Source: Deminuibacter sp966424055
GTDB lineage: Bacteria; Bacteroidota; Bacteroidia; Chitinophagales; Chitinophagaceae
Assembly (NCBI GenBank): GCA_966424055.1
Contig: CBJLMB010000028.1
Span: 25,968 to 89,967 of the forward strand
Length of the DNA: 64,000 nucleotides
Direction of reading: 5' to 3'
Positions 9,501-17,118 of this stretch are shown here, piece after piece (the first letter of the stretch is position 1; each line of letters begins with the position of its first letter). The position numbers and the translations under genes were made by a program. The notes under the pieces were generated by a model, which saw only the letters and a list, made by a program, of their open reading frames with translations, had not been told where the DNA came from and searched no databases.

Positions 9501-9801
9501 AAGCCTGGTTTACCTGTGTTTCCAGTGTGGCGATGATTTTGTTGATATCCGTTTCCTTTACCCGGCTTTCCAGGCTGTTCCGGTATACCAGGGCTTTTAC
9601 TACCTCGGCCTCGTTCTTCTGCCTGGCGGCTTCCTGGTACAACTGGTTTACCTGCTGAAGGGCAGTTTTGGGCAGATCTTTTATATTGATAAGGCTGTCT
9701 ATCGCCTGCCATTTTTTTTGAAACCCGGCAGGGGTGAGCTGGGCGGAAACTGGCACATACAAAAGAGTTACAAGAACCAGGATAATCAGGTTGTTTTTCA
9801 T
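3598..9801 (-). CDS. Bacterial alpha-2-macroglobulin-family protein with embedded TonB-plug-like segment
   Basis: 2067 residues with a Sec signal (MKNNLIILVLVTLLYVPVSAQ), so it is exported. A carboxypeptidase-regulatory-like stretch (about 510-580) is followed by an MG2 macroglobulin domain (about 600-700, FTDRSIYRPGQTVYFKG). Further macroglobulin-type beta domains follow. An alpha-alpha toroid from about 1510 opens with ACADQVFNRL, the position of the thioester motif CxEQ. Cys1520 and Gln1523 are kept, with Asp replacing Glu. Around residues 1210-1275 sits a segment read as PLYVVDGVV ... NVLKGDAATAIYGARAANGVVIITTK, the signature of a SusC/TonB receptor plug. Known bacterial macroglobulins trap or inhibit proteases in the periplasm. 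The plug-like insert lies where a bait or exposed region would be expected. It appears monocistronic. The family is sure; the mechanism is inferred. Confidence 0.9.
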   Translation of the reverse strand: MKNNLIILVLVTLLYVPVSAQLTPAGFQKKWQAIDSLINIKDLPKTALQQVNQLYQEAARQKNEAEVVKALVYRNSLESRVKETDINKIIATLETQVNQAFSVPQKSILQTILAATYHDYFDQNRWRLYNRSNTIPYQKQDIATWNTADFYNRISTLYKEALQPATQLQQTRLDKYEPVIIAGNTRQLRPTLFDLLAHKALDFYKSGDAFAAQLNQSSHFSDPAAFAPAGSFIQHNFSTASGTDSIAQQALRLFQSLLRFHQNDASVSALADVDIERISWVYQQSTNADKEQLYAHALKQLTTVYQGNPVTQQAWYLQAALLAENSNYDPLQTGDSSKRYNKVKAKAIIDQHLDNTGSLNEGNVNMMQLRDNITEKSLFVQTETVNSPGAPFRMYVRYQNVDTLYGRLIRFPAGADDDNYYRDDFWKKITSLSSFLRFNQVLPATHDYQTHATEIKIDALPPGKYLFIGSARPGFNSNTDQMAAQFFSVSALSYIHHGKDYFVLDRESGQPVSQVRAAISRMEWNNSSNSNKPVLIETKTTDKNGYFQLGNYDEKVRNLQIKLIGQNDTLSLSNADYIPFTNETVLKAGADEEKKNARIFFFTDRSIYRPGQTVYFKGIAITKDSTDKPYCYQPKDSIRVVLYDVNNQKIDSLSFIPNNYGSFAGRFRLPQNVLTGSFRIATLKITGSAQFSVEEYKRPSFYISFDTLASTYKLNDSITVTGQVKAYAGNTIGNAGLKFDITRNTHFPYPWLFHGRMPFFPGASRNIANGQVSTDAEGRFTIRFAATPDSSVSKKTAPVFDFSIHASVTDNNGETREKDTRLSIGYHSLLLKINIPTTARLDSFSKLNITTQNLAGKSIPASVQAAVYPLQSPNRLIRNRYWQRPDQFVMDESTYIQQFPHDAYSNEDDYRYWPKDQASFATAFTTGATALQMNNTRLSAGWYAVEAKLYDNGDTIKDVQYIQLYQAGNHAPPVPQYNWTYQQQEENTGDKNITVGSSAPDVHLIRYAETKQDQQNTSYNFNDFSNSTITLSGDNAQALFYAYVKNNRFYSGGGMLQTPGNNHSLNISYLSFRDKTEPGSKEKWTVTVTGNKGEKLAAELLTSMYDASLDQFKQHDWTMPSFWSTAYYYNRWENSNNFNAGSSNTNWISKSSPVYQKKYDELLTHLNNTYDTYDHVTIVGYGARNMMRKSLAAPTAPAMQESMVANFKPAAGNADLRIQGASEDGAAPLYVVDGVVTADGSKIPAADIASMNVLKGDAATAIYGARAANGVVIITTKAGQQEQPVQVRRHFDETAFFFPQLYADSSGNYSFSFTMPDAVTQWKWMSFAHTRELAAGLQQQTVISQKTLMVQPNMPRFVRNGDHMELSAKISNLSSTELSGQAQLQLLDATTNQPVDGLFQNVFPNQYFTAAAGQSAVVKFPITIPFNYNQPITLRISAKAGQYGDGEEHELAVLSNRTLVTETLPLLVKGSTTRQFSFDKLAHTQSGTLTQQGLTVEFTGNPAWYAIQALPYLAEKKEACADQVFNRLYANLLAANIVQQQPRIQTLFGQWEKDSAMLQSKLQQNETLKQIVLQETPWVMDAQSESEQKKNIAELFNSAGIASGAASAILQLQQLQLPEGAFPWFKSGPADPYMTNYILTGIGKLQALHALPADITDKLQMIIRKAVPYLDRYMLTRYNTSHPSVKEKIILLGPTDLQYLVMRSYYRDVPLQNKTAYNYYYQLAKKHWATQTIYNKALIGLVLNRNNEKQFVRSNILPSILENAVTDSVMGMYWKDRITCFWHPSPIEHQATVLLFALELNSDQPTAQLKEAISQMRTWLLFNKQTHNWKTNAATADACYALLADGETVNNQIQPTSFQLGNYALPLDTAGGYFQQHIDGSKVVPEMGNITISTKTSGKNSATAIAWGAVYWQYFEDNDKITAAGGPLTVDRKLFVEKSSSNGPVLSPVADGQELKVGDKIKIRIEIRSSRDLEYVHLKDARSATMEPTDVLSGYKWQDGLGYYESTRDAASHFFIGNLRRGTYVFEYPVHITHSGSFGAGITTIQCMYAPEISAHSNGLKINVAAQ

Positions 9802-9924
9802 TCCGATCGTGTTTGGATGAACAAAATACGCTGTTTGTAAAAAAAGGATGCCGGAAAATGGCTAAATGCATAAAAAGATCATCCCGGCTGCGGGGTTCTT
9901 TTTATTACACTCCAATACGCAACA

Positions 9925-9952
9925 ATAAAAAATCCCGCTTGGTTGCGGGATT
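9925..9952 (-). terminator. Rho-independent terminator after sucD
   Basis: Perfect 8-bp stem AATCCCGC (9931-9938) / GCGGGATT (9945-9952) with a 6-nt loop. On the minus strand it is followed by a T-run, immediately downstream of the sucD stop. Confidence 0.85.
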
Positions 9953-9975
9953 CTTTTATTAATGGTGTAACAGGT

Positions 9976-10848
9976 TTATTTTTTGAGGGCTTCAGCCATG
10001 GTTTTTCCGATATCGGCAGGGCTGGCTACCACATGGATGCCACACTCGGCCATGATCTTCATTTTAGCTGCAGCAGTATCATCGGCGCCGCCAATGATGG
10101 CACCAGCATGGCCCATACGGCGGCCGGGAGGTGCTGTTTGACCTGCAATAAAACCTACAACAGGTTTCTTTTTATTGTCTTTGATCCAGCGGGCGGCATC
10201 AGCTTCCATGCTGCCACCGATTTCACCGATCATGATTATGCCGTCTGTTTCGGGGTCTTCCATCAGCAGTTTTACTGCCTCAACAGTGGGTGTGCCGATA
10301 ATAGGGTCGCCACCAATACCGATGGCTGTGCTGATACCCAAACCTGCTTTTACCACCTGGTCGGCAGCTTCGTAGGTGAGTGTGCCCGATTTTGAAACGA
10401 TACCGATACGGCCGGGTTTGAAGATAAAGCCAGGCATGATACCCACTTTTGCTTCACCGGCAGTAATTACACCAGGACAGTTGGGGCCTATCAGGCGGGT
10501 GTTTTTGCCCTGCAGGTAGTTTTTTACTTTCACCATATCCTGTATGGGTATACCTTCGGTAATACATACTACCAGCTCAATACCGGCATCTGCAGCTTCC
10601 ATAATGGCGTCGGCGGCAAATGCCGGGGGCACAAATATGATGCTTACATTGGCGCCGGTTGTTTTTACCGCATCTGCTACTGTGTTGAATACAGGCTTGT
10701 CAAGGTGTGTTGACCCCCCTTTCCCGGGTGTAACGCCGCCTACTACATTGGTGCCATATTCAATCATCTGCGATGCGTGGAATGTACCTTCTGTTCCGGT
10801 AAATCCTTGTACTATGATCTTCGATTGCTTATTAACTAAAACTGCCAT
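9976..10848 (-). CDS. sucD: Succinyl-CoA synthetase alpha subunit
   Basis: 290 residues, the normal length. It catalyses the nucleotide-linked interconversion of succinyl-CoA and succinate in the TCA cycle with the beta subunit SucC. The N-terminal CoA-binding Rossmann domain shows IIVQGFTGTEGTFH and GGVTPGKGG. The ligase domain contains LIGPNCPGVI, and the phospho-accepting histidine is at residue 247 in RRMGHAGAIIGG (E. coli His246). No sucC is adjacent, which is common in Bacteroidota. A TATTTTTG promoter box lies 32 nt upstream and a strong terminator follows, so it is probably a single-gene unit. Confidence 0.97.
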   Translation of the reverse strand: MAVLVNKQSKIIVQGFTGTEGTFHASQMIEYGTNVVGGVTPGKGGSTHLDKPVFNTVADAVKTTGANVSIIFVPPAFAADAIMEAADAGIELVVCITEGIPIQDMVKVKNYLQGKNTRLIGPNCPGVITAGEAKVGIMPGFIFKPGRIGIVSKSGTLTYEAADQVVKAGLGISTAIGIGGDPIIGTPTVEAVKLLMEDPETDGIIMIGEIGGSMEADAARWIKDNKKKPVVGFIAGQTAPPGRRMGHAGAIIGGADDTAAAKMKIMAECGIHVVASPADIGKTMAEALKK

Positions 10849-10880
10849 GGCGAACCGTACATTTTTCGTTTAAGGATGGG

Positions 10881-10888
10881 CAAAAATA
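10881..10888 (-). promoter_or_regulatory. -7 box (TATTTTTG) of sucD
   Basis: An exact TAnnTTTG match on the minus strand, 32 nt before the sucD start. No convincing -33 TTTG is seen at 19-21 nt, so this is a tentative call. Confidence 0.45.
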
Positions 10889-11104
10889 GGTCAAACCGGC
10901 CATAATCGGTGCTTGAATTTTTTGTTACCTCAATTTGGGGAAATGCCGGGGAAATTTGTAGTTATACCGTGATTAAAAGCGGCAAGCTGATAGCGCTGAA
11001 CTGCAAGAGATTTCATTTCCTCATAGCTGGAAGCCCGTGGTTTGCGGCTATGAGATGCTACCAATTAGCCCGCAACCTGGTTTTATAGTTGTTCCCAGGT
11101 GTTA

Positions 11105-11941
11105 TCAGGGTTTCTTTTTTTCTTTTCCTTCATCATCCAATCCTACCTGCTGCATGATTTCTTCGGGTGTTTTCCCGCTTTCTTCCATCATGCGCATATC
11201 CTTGGCCCCCTGCAAGAACTCGGATGCAAAAATAAAATCGTTCAGCAGTTTATCTTTCGAGAAAATGATGTCTTTATTAGAACCTTCCCATTGTTTTTGT
11301 CCCTGGTGCATGTACACGATATGGTTGCCTATTTCCATTACGCTATTCATATCGTGGGTCACCACAATGGTGGTGATATTGAATTCTTCCGTGATCTCTT
11401 TGATCAGCTTGTCTATCAGCAGCGAAGTTTGGGGGTCGAGACCAGAGTTGGGCTCATCGCAAAAAAGGTATTTGGGGTTCAGTACAATGGCACGGGCAAT
11501 GCCTACTCTTTTTTTCATGCCGCCACTGATTTCGGCGGGAAATTTTTTGTGTGCTTCTTTCAGGTTCACCCTGTCCAGCACTTCATCAGCCCTTTTCTTG
11601 CGGTCTTTATAACTGAGGCCTGAAAACATATCCAGCGGGAACATGACATTTTGTTCCACTGTCATAGAATCGAAGAGGGCAGAGCCCTGGAAAAGCATAC
11701 CGATCTGCTGGCGAAGCTGTTTGCGTTCCTCTTCAGACATTTCGAGCATGTTCTGTTTATCGTACAGTATTTCGCCTTTGTCGGGTTTAAAGAGACCTAC
11801 CATGCATTTGGTGAGTACGGTTTTACCGCTGCCACTGGCGCCGATAATGAGGTTACATTTGCCGGCTTCCATTACCGCACTGATATCGTTCAGTATCACC
11901 TTTTCACCGAAGCTTTTCCTAATGTTTTTGATCTCAATCAT
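11105..11941 (-). CDS. MlaF-like ABC transporter ATP-binding protein
   Basis: 278 residues. Walker A GASGSGKT is at 34-41, the signature is ISGGMKKRVGIARA, and Walker B is YLFCDEPNSGLDP, followed by the switch histidine in VVTHDM. The GGMKKR signature and DEPNSGLDP are characteristic of the MlaF/Mkl/Ttg2A subfamily, the ATPase of Mla-type phospholipid transport between the membranes. The C-terminus has a charged extension (EEIMQQVGLDDEGKEKKKP) beyond the usual core. No MlaE permease or MlaD MCE gene is next to it, so the permease must be encoded elsewhere or upstream beyond guaB. A near-box TAATTTAG lies just before the start. Confidence 0.88.
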   Translation of the reverse strand: MIEIKNIRKSFGEKVILNDISAVMEAGKCNLIIGASGSGKTVLTKCMVGLFKPDKGEILYDKQNMLEMSEEERKQLRQQIGMLFQGSALFDSMTVEQNVMFPLDMFSGLSYKDRKKRADEVLDRVNLKEAHKKFPAEISGGMKKRVGIARAIVLNPKYLFCDEPNSGLDPQTSLLIDKLIKEITEEFNITTIVVTHDMNSVMEIGNHIVYMHQGQKQWEGSNKDIIFSKDKLLNDFIFASEFLQGAKDMRMMEESGKTPEEIMQQVGLDDEGKEKKKP

Positions 11942-11959
11942 AATGCGCTAAATTAACTT

Positions 11960-11996
11960 AAAAAAGTTGTGCCAAACTTTTTTAAGTCTGGCACTG
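11960..11996 (-). terminator. Terminator after guaB
   Basis: Stem GTGCCA (11969-11974) / TGGCAC (11989-11994), extended inward by ACTT/AAGT after one mismatch. On the minus strand a T-run follows. It lies between the guaB stop and the ABC ATPase start, so it separates the two transcripts. Confidence 0.75.
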
Positions 11997-12005
11997 CTTT
12001 TTATG

Positions 12006-13505
12006 TTATTTCCTGCTGTAATTAGGTGCTTCCTTGGTAATATCTACATCATGTGCATGGCTTTCGCGCATGCCAGCATTGGTGATTTGTACAAAACTGG
12101 CTTTTTGCAGTGTTTTGAGGTCTTTGGCACCGCAGTAACCCATACCGGCACGCAAGCCGCCTACATACTGGGCCACTACTTCATTTAAAAAGCCTTTGTA
12201 TGCAACACGGCCTTCAATGCCTTCGGGTACCAGCTTTTTAATATCGTCTTCCACATCCTGGAAGTAACGGTCGCTGCTGCCTTGGGCCATTGCGCCAATA
12301 CTGCCCATGCCGCGGTATTCTTTGAATTTTCTTCCTTCATAAATAATGGTGTCGCCGGGGCTTTCTTCCACACCGGCAAATACACTGCCCATCATAACCA
12401 CATCGGCGCCGGCAGCCAGTGCTTTCACCATATCGCCTGTATAGCGTATGCCGCCATCGGCGATCAGTGGAACACCGCTGGACTTTAATGCGCCTGCTGC
12501 TTCCATGATCGCGGTAAGCTGCGGCACACCTGCACCTGCCACGATACGGGTGGTGCAAATAGAGCCGGGGCCGATACCTACTTTAACTGCATCAGCGCCT
12601 GCTTCGGCAAGAGCTTTGGCACCTGCAGCGGTACCCACATTGCCGGCAATTACCTGCAGGCCTTTGAAATTCTTCTTCAGCGATTTCAATGCATCAATAA
12701 CGCCTTTGCTATGCCCATGTGCACTATCCAAACCAACTACATCCACACCTACTTGCTGCAGTGCATATGCCCTGTCGTGCAGATCCCTGGTGATACCCAG
12801 CGCGGCACCTACCAGTAAACGGCCATACTGGTCTTTTACGGCATTGGGATTATTGATGAGCTGTAAAATATCGCGATAAGTGATCAGGCCGATCAGCTTG
12901 CCCTGTTTATTCACTACAGGGAGTTTTTCAATTTTATACTGGCGCAATATTTTCTCCGCTTTTTTCATGTCGGTTCCTTCCGGTGCGGTGATCAGGTTTT
13001 CCCTGGTCATCACCTGCTTTACCTTCACGGTTTTATCTGTTTCAAAACGCAGATCGCGGTTGGTTAAAATACCTACCAGTTTATTGCCGGCATCAACGAT
13101 GGGAATACCCCCTATTTTATTGTCTTTCATCAGCTGCAATGCCGCGCCGATAGTGGCATCTTCATGCAGGGTGATAGGGTCAATGATCAAACCGCTTTCA
13201 CTTCTTTTTACTTTACGTACCTGGTCGGCCTGCTTTTCAATAGACATGTTTTTGTGCAGGATGCCCAGTCCGCCTTCCCTTGCCAGCGCAATGGCTAAAC
13301 TGGCTTCTGTAACCGTATCCATGGCTGCAGAAAGCATCGGGATGTTAAGCGTGATAGATTTTGTTAAGCGTGTGCGGATGTCAACTTCGCGGGGCAGCAC
13401 CTGGCTGTAGCCGGGTACCAATAATACATCATCGAATGTAAACCCTTGACCGAAAAATCTTGATTCTGTGGAATTGTTGCGAGAGGAGGTATTTCTTGTT
13501 GCCAT
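12006..13505 (-). CDS. guaB: IMP dehydrogenase
   Basis: 499 residues from the ATG at 13505. It oxidises IMP to XMP with NAD, the first committed step of GMP synthesis. The N-terminal barrel begins FTFDDVLLVPGYSQVLP. Two CBS domains occupy roughly residues 100-220 (LMKDNKIGGIPIVD, KIEKLPVVNKQGKLIGLIT). The catalytic loop GPGSICTTR carries Cys317, followed by the flap RYFQ(D). The reading frame is open to 13562, but the ATG at 13505 gives the family length and is preceded after only 3 nt by an exact promoter -7 box. The mRNA may therefore be leaderless. A terminator follows. Confidence 0.97.
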   Translation of the reverse strand: MATRNTSSRNNSTESRFFGQGFTFDDVLLVPGYSQVLPREVDIRTRLTKSITLNIPMLSAAMDTVTEASLAIALAREGGLGILHKNMSIEKQADQVRKVKRSESGLIIDPITLHEDATIGAALQLMKDNKIGGIPIVDAGNKLVGILTNRDLRFETDKTVKVKQVMTRENLITAPEGTDMKKAEKILRQYKIEKLPVVNKQGKLIGLITYRDILQLINNPNAVKDQYGRLLVGAALGITRDLHDRAYALQQVGVDVVGLDSAHGHSKGVIDALKSLKKNFKGLQVIAGNVGTAAGAKALAEAGADAVKVGIGPGSICTTRIVAGAGVPQLTAIMEAAGALKSSGVPLIADGGIRYTGDMVKALAAGADVVMMGSVFAGVEESPGDTIIYEGRKFKEYRGMGSIGAMAQGSSDRYFQDVEDDIKKLVPEGIEGRVAYKGFLNEVVAQYVGGLRAGMGYCGAKDLKTLQKASFVQITNAGMRESHAHDVDITKEAPNYSRK

Positions 13506-13508
13506 GTG

Positions 13509-13545
13509 CAAAGATAGGGCAAGCCGTTCATTGCTTCCAAAATAT
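13509..13545 (-). promoter_or_regulatory. guaB promoter with -7 TATCTTTG ending 3 nt before ATG
   Basis: On the minus strand TATCTTTG (13509-13516) matches TAnnTTTG exactly. A TTTTGG about 21 nt further upstream fits the -33 TTTG element. Only CAC separates the box from the guaB ATG, so transcription would start at or next to the start codon. Confidence 0.7.
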
Positions 13546-13771
13546 TTTTGGCTATGCTGCAAGCGTCCGGCAACAAATTCAGAAACAAGCTGTTTCAGCT
13601 AAACTGCGGTTCATTACAGTGATGCATGCTATGCATCTTAACATTTTCTTTCTATAACATTTCGCTGCCGTGCGCCAGCATAGCTGTTTAAACAGGTATC
13701 GCTTTTATAAGAAAAACAACTGATCTGTTTGAGAATAGGCTTATCTAAATAAAAATATTTCTGTGAAGGTT

Positions 13772-14872
13772 TTATTGCAGCGCAAACATTTTTCCGGGCA
13801 AACTTTTGATCATATCCTGCAATTCGAGGTTAAGGATAGCTGCTGCGATGGCATGATTGCCTAAACCACTGCGGGCATGCAGTTCATCAATATGCATGGT
13901 GCCGCGTTGCTGAAGCAGGGTTATAATCAGTTGTTCTTCTGCAGGCAGGGTGGTAAATAATTCTTTCTGAACAGCAGGCTTGCTTTTTTTCTTTTCCCAG
14001 TTCATGGCTTCGATCAGTTGCTGGGCATCGGTGAGCAATATGGCTTTGTTGTTTTTGATCAGGTGATTGCAACCACTGCTTTTGTTATCGGTGGTTTTAC
14101 CGGGAAAAGCAAACACTTCCCTGTTATATGTATTGGCCAGTTCGGCAGTGATCATACTGCCACCTTTAATAGCCGTTTCTATCACTACGGTGGCATCGGC
14201 CATACCGGCCACAATCCTGTTACGCCTGGGAAAATGGTGCTTGTCGGGCTGTGCATCACTGCCAAATTCAGTGAGCAGTCCGCCATGCAACAGCATATCC
14301 CTGGCCAGTTGTTTGTGTTGTGCCGGATAAATAGTATGTAACCCATGTGCCAGCACACCAATGGTTGGTAAAGCCTGTTGTAAAGCCACGCGGTGTGCCA
14401 GTGCATCAATACCAAAAGCCAGTCCGCTTGTTACCAGCACCTGGCAGCTGGCTAAACCGGACAGGAGTTTTTCTAGTACGGCTTTTCCGTAATCAGTATT
14501 ATTACGGGTGCCGATGATACTAACCACCCTGGTATGGTTGAGATCGGCTATGCCTTTATAAAACAAAAGGGTAGGGGCATCGCTGCAATGAAGCAGCCTT
14601 TGCGGATAAGCTTTGTCTGTGAGGTAAAGCGGCTGTATTTTGTATTGTTCAATAAAGCGTATTTCTTTTTCGCAGAATGAAAAATCTGTAAAAGCTTTGA
14701 TATTCCTGGCGCGTATTTCGCCGATGTGTTCAATGGCACTGAGCTCTTTTCTTCTTGCTTTGAAAATACCGGTGGCGGTTCCGAAATGTTCTGTGAGTAA
14801 TCTGGCGTGCACGGCGCCTATCTGCGGCACCCGGGTAAGGGCCAGCTGGTATAACAGGTCAGCATCAATCAT
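13772..14872 (-). CDS. dprA: DNA-processing protein DprA
   Basis: 366 residues from the ATG at 14872, where the family's N-terminal helical domain begins (MIDADLLYQLALTRVPQIGAVHAR). It loads RecA onto incoming single-stranded DNA during transformation. The Rossmann-like DprA/Smf core shows VVSIIGTRNNTDYGK, VTSGLAFGIDALAHR, GVLAHGLHTIYP, LLTEFG and FPRRNRIVAGMADATVVIE, all standard motifs. NTYNREVFAFPGKTTDNKSSGCNHLI follows. The C-terminal winged-helix (about 305-366) is present. The open frame upstream to 15007 crosses repeat DNA and is not used here. Not obviously in an operon with guaB. Confidence 0.96.
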   Translation of the reverse strand: MIDADLLYQLALTRVPQIGAVHARLLTEHFGTATGIFKARRKELSAIEHIGEIRARNIKAFTDFSFCEKEIRFIEQYKIQPLYLTDKAYPQRLLHCSDAPTLLFYKGIADLNHTRVVSIIGTRNNTDYGKAVLEKLLSGLASCQVLVTSGLAFGIDALAHRVALQQALPTIGVLAHGLHTIYPAQHKQLARDMLLHGGLLTEFGSDAQPDKHHFPRRNRIVAGMADATVVIETAIKGGSMITAELANTYNREVFAFPGKTTDNKSSGCNHLIKNNKAILLTDAQQLIEAMNWEKKKSKPAVQKELFTTLPAEEQLIITLLQQRGTMHIDELHARSGLGNHAIAAAILNLELQDMIKSLPGKMFALQ

Positions 14873-14884
14873 GTTTTGAAGATA

Positions 14885-14960
14885 ATAACAAAAAGCGAGT
14901 GTTGGAGCCTGGAATGGAATTGGAAATTGGTGATGGGGAATTTGGAATGGATAGATTGAT
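14885..14960. repeat. Word-like repeat (GGAATGGAATTGGAAATTGG)
   Basis: The gap between dprA and the OmpA-like gene contains overlapping near-copies of GGAAT(T)GG and GATTGATTTGG. It is low in complexity and non-coding. Confidence 0.5.
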
Positions 14961-15076
14961 TTGGGATATATAAAATGAACCCGGATGTTTACTTTTTGAA
15001 TGATCACAGACTAAGAGGTCCAGGTATTCTTCCGGACAGGTTGTCTCATAGCTTGCCGCCGGCAGCTCATGGCTCC

Positions 15077-17044
15077 CTACAGTCCTGTAACCACAAATGC
15101 AGTTCGCCGGTTAATGGCTTTGCCTGCTTCGGTATTGTTATCGGCAACGGGCTGTGTTGCACCATAGCCTTTCCAGCTAAGCCTTGCCGCAGCAATGCCT
15201 TTACTGATGAGATAATCCACCACCGACTTGGCGCGATTGTCTGACAGTTTCAGGTTTTCCGCGGCATTGCCGGTATTATCGGTATGACCGCTGATCTGCA
15301 CTTTAAGGGAAGGATTTTCAGCCAGCAACTGTACCAGTTTATCCAGCTCGATCGTGCTTACCGGTTCCAGGCGGAATGAGTTGGTGGCAAACTGGATATT
15401 TTTGAACGTAATACCTGCATGCAGTTTGATGGGTTGCAGGGCAATATCTTTTTTGTAAGTGCTGTCGGGTATTTTATCGCTCAGGCTGAAGAGATCGCTG
15501 TAAAACAAATAGCCGCGGCGGTTTACGGTAAAGGTATAATCCCTGCCAACAGGCAGGGTGATAAAATAAAAACCGGTTTCATCGGTCTGCAGTTTGCTGG
15601 TCACCTGGCGGCTGGCATTATCGGCCAGTTCTACCGTACAGGGAATGCCTTTATGGGTTTCCGCATCTGATACATAACCCTGCACATACAGCGTACGTGA
15701 AGGGCGGATATCGGGCCTTAATTCAAATTTGTATAAGTCCAGTTCGCCGCGGGTATCGGCGCGGTCACTGGTATAGTAGGCTGTTACGCCATCGGATGCT
15801 ACAAAAAGGCTGCCTTCGTTTTCAATAGTATTAATGGGATAGCCCAGGTTGTACGGCTTTCCCCAGTGATGGGCGCTGTCTGTTTTCACCACATACAAAT
15901 CTGTTCCGCCATAGCCGGGTAAGCCATTTGAAGTGTAATACAGTGTCTGGTTATCGGCATGAATAAAAGGTGCCAGCTCTTCCCCTGCAGTATTGATGGA
16001 AGGGCCCATGTTGATGGCGGGGCCCCATTTACCGTTTTTATCGCGGTAGCTCACGTACAGGTCTTTGCCGCCATAACCACCCGGCCTGTCGCTGCTGAAG
16101 TATAGGGCATTTTTATCTGCACTCAGGCTGGGAGAGCTTTCCCAGAATTCGGTATTGATATTGGGGCCCAGGTTAATGGGCTCGCTCCAACCTTTGGGTG
16201 TATTGTACGACATATAAATATCAAAATTACCCAGGCCCTGACCCTGGAAATTACCGGCAAAGATGAGCCATTCACCATCCTGCGAAATGGTTAATGCACC
16301 TTTCGAGGGTTCGATATTGATATCGCCGCTGATGGGGATGGCATGAGTATAGCCTTTGGGTGTTTTGGTGCTCTGCATAAAATCTTCACGGATGCCTTCC
16401 CCCCGGCGGGTGAACACGAACACACTGTCATTAATGGTGAAAGAAGGATAATACTCAGCCTTTGGTGAATTAATGCTGTCGCCCAGGTTCTGCGGGGTAA
16501 ATACATAATTGCCTATGGGATGATTGCGTGCATAATCCAGCGCAAATTCATAGCAATGCTTACGGTAAGTACCGCTTTTAATGCTTTTATCGTTCAGGTT
16601 GGGGATGGTGAGAAAATGGTTGACAGCTGCCAGCGCATCTTCAAAACGGCCTAGCCCCGCCAGGTTGATGGAATAAGGAAGATAGTAATAACGGAAATAG
16701 CCGGTATCAAGGCCGCGGGCTTTTTCGTAATAATTTACCGATTGCTGGTATTGCTTCAACTCGCCGTAAACACCTGCCATAGACAGGTAGGCATCTGCAT
16801 AACCGGGGTCGTATTCGATGGCTTTACCCAGCAGCGGAACAGCGTCTTTGATCAGTCCGTCGCGCAGTTGTAACATTGCTTTTTCATAAGCCTCAGCTGC
16901 TTTTTTGTTCACTTTATCGGGATTGTATTGTGCAGCTGCGATAGCTGGAATAAAAAAGCAGCAGACGAAAAAAAAGATCATTCCCCGGCAATTGCCGGAT
17001 AAAGACTGGCCATAAGCTGGCCGCGATAGATTGCACTTAACCAC
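15077..17044 (-). CDS. PorE-like OmpA-family protein (TPR + beta-propeller + CRD + OmpA)
   Basis: Up to 655 residues. Domain order is: an export signal (MIFFFVCCFFIPAIAAAQ); TPR repeats (about 45-140, AYEKAMLQLRDGLIKDAVPLL); a PD40/WD40-like propeller (about 200-440, repeated YFSSDRPGGYGGKDLYVS-type blades); a carboxypeptidase-regulatory-like domain (about 450-530); and an OmpA peptidoglycan-binding domain (about 545-655, ISGHTDNTGNAAENLKLSDNRA). This four-module order is that of PorE of the Bacteroidota type IX secretion system. Paralogues with the same order are common, so a secretion role is inferred only. The start is uncertain: GTG at 17044 gives a basic n-region, while ATG at 16981 has GGGGA close upstream but no basic residues. 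No lipobox Cys is evident. Confidence 0.85.
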   Translation of the reverse strand: MVKCNLSRPAYGQSLSGNCRGMIFFFVCCFFIPAIAAAQYNPDKVNKKAAEAYEKAMLQLRDGLIKDAVPLLGKAIEYDPGYADAYLSMAGVYGELKQYQQSVNYYEKARGLDTGYFRYYYLPYSINLAGLGRFEDALAAVNHFLTIPNLNDKSIKSGTYRKHCYEFALDYARNHPIGNYVFTPQNLGDSINSPKAEYYPSFTINDSVFVFTRRGEGIREDFMQSTKTPKGYTHAIPISGDINIEPSKGALTISQDGEWLIFAGNFQGQGLGNFDIYMSYNTPKGWSEPINLGPNINTEFWESSPSLSADKNALYFSSDRPGGYGGKDLYVSYRDKNGKWGPAINMGPSINTAGEELAPFIHADNQTLYYTSNGLPGYGGTDLYVVKTDSAHHWGKPYNLGYPINTIENEGSLFVASDGVTAYYTSDRADTRGELDLYKFELRPDIRPSRTLYVQGYVSDAETHKGIPCTVELADNASRQVTSKLQTDETGFYFITLPVGRDYTFTVNRRGYLFYSDLFSLSDKIPDSTYKKDIALQPIKLHAGITFKNIQFATNSFRLEPVSTIELDKLVQLLAENPSLKVQISGHTDNTGNAAENLKLSDNRAKSVVDYLISKGIAAARLSWKGYGATQPVADNNTEAGKAINRRTAFVVTGL

Positions 17045-17118
17045 AGCGATACATATTTTTCAGGTGAAAGTTCGGAAAATCACCCGATGATTCCATAGTT
17101 TAAATTCGGGTGCAGGGG

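Noticed and set aside
11105..11941. Generic amino-acid ABC transporter ATPase
   Set aside because: The GGMKKR signature and DEPNSGLDP Walker B are those of the MlaF/Mkl group.
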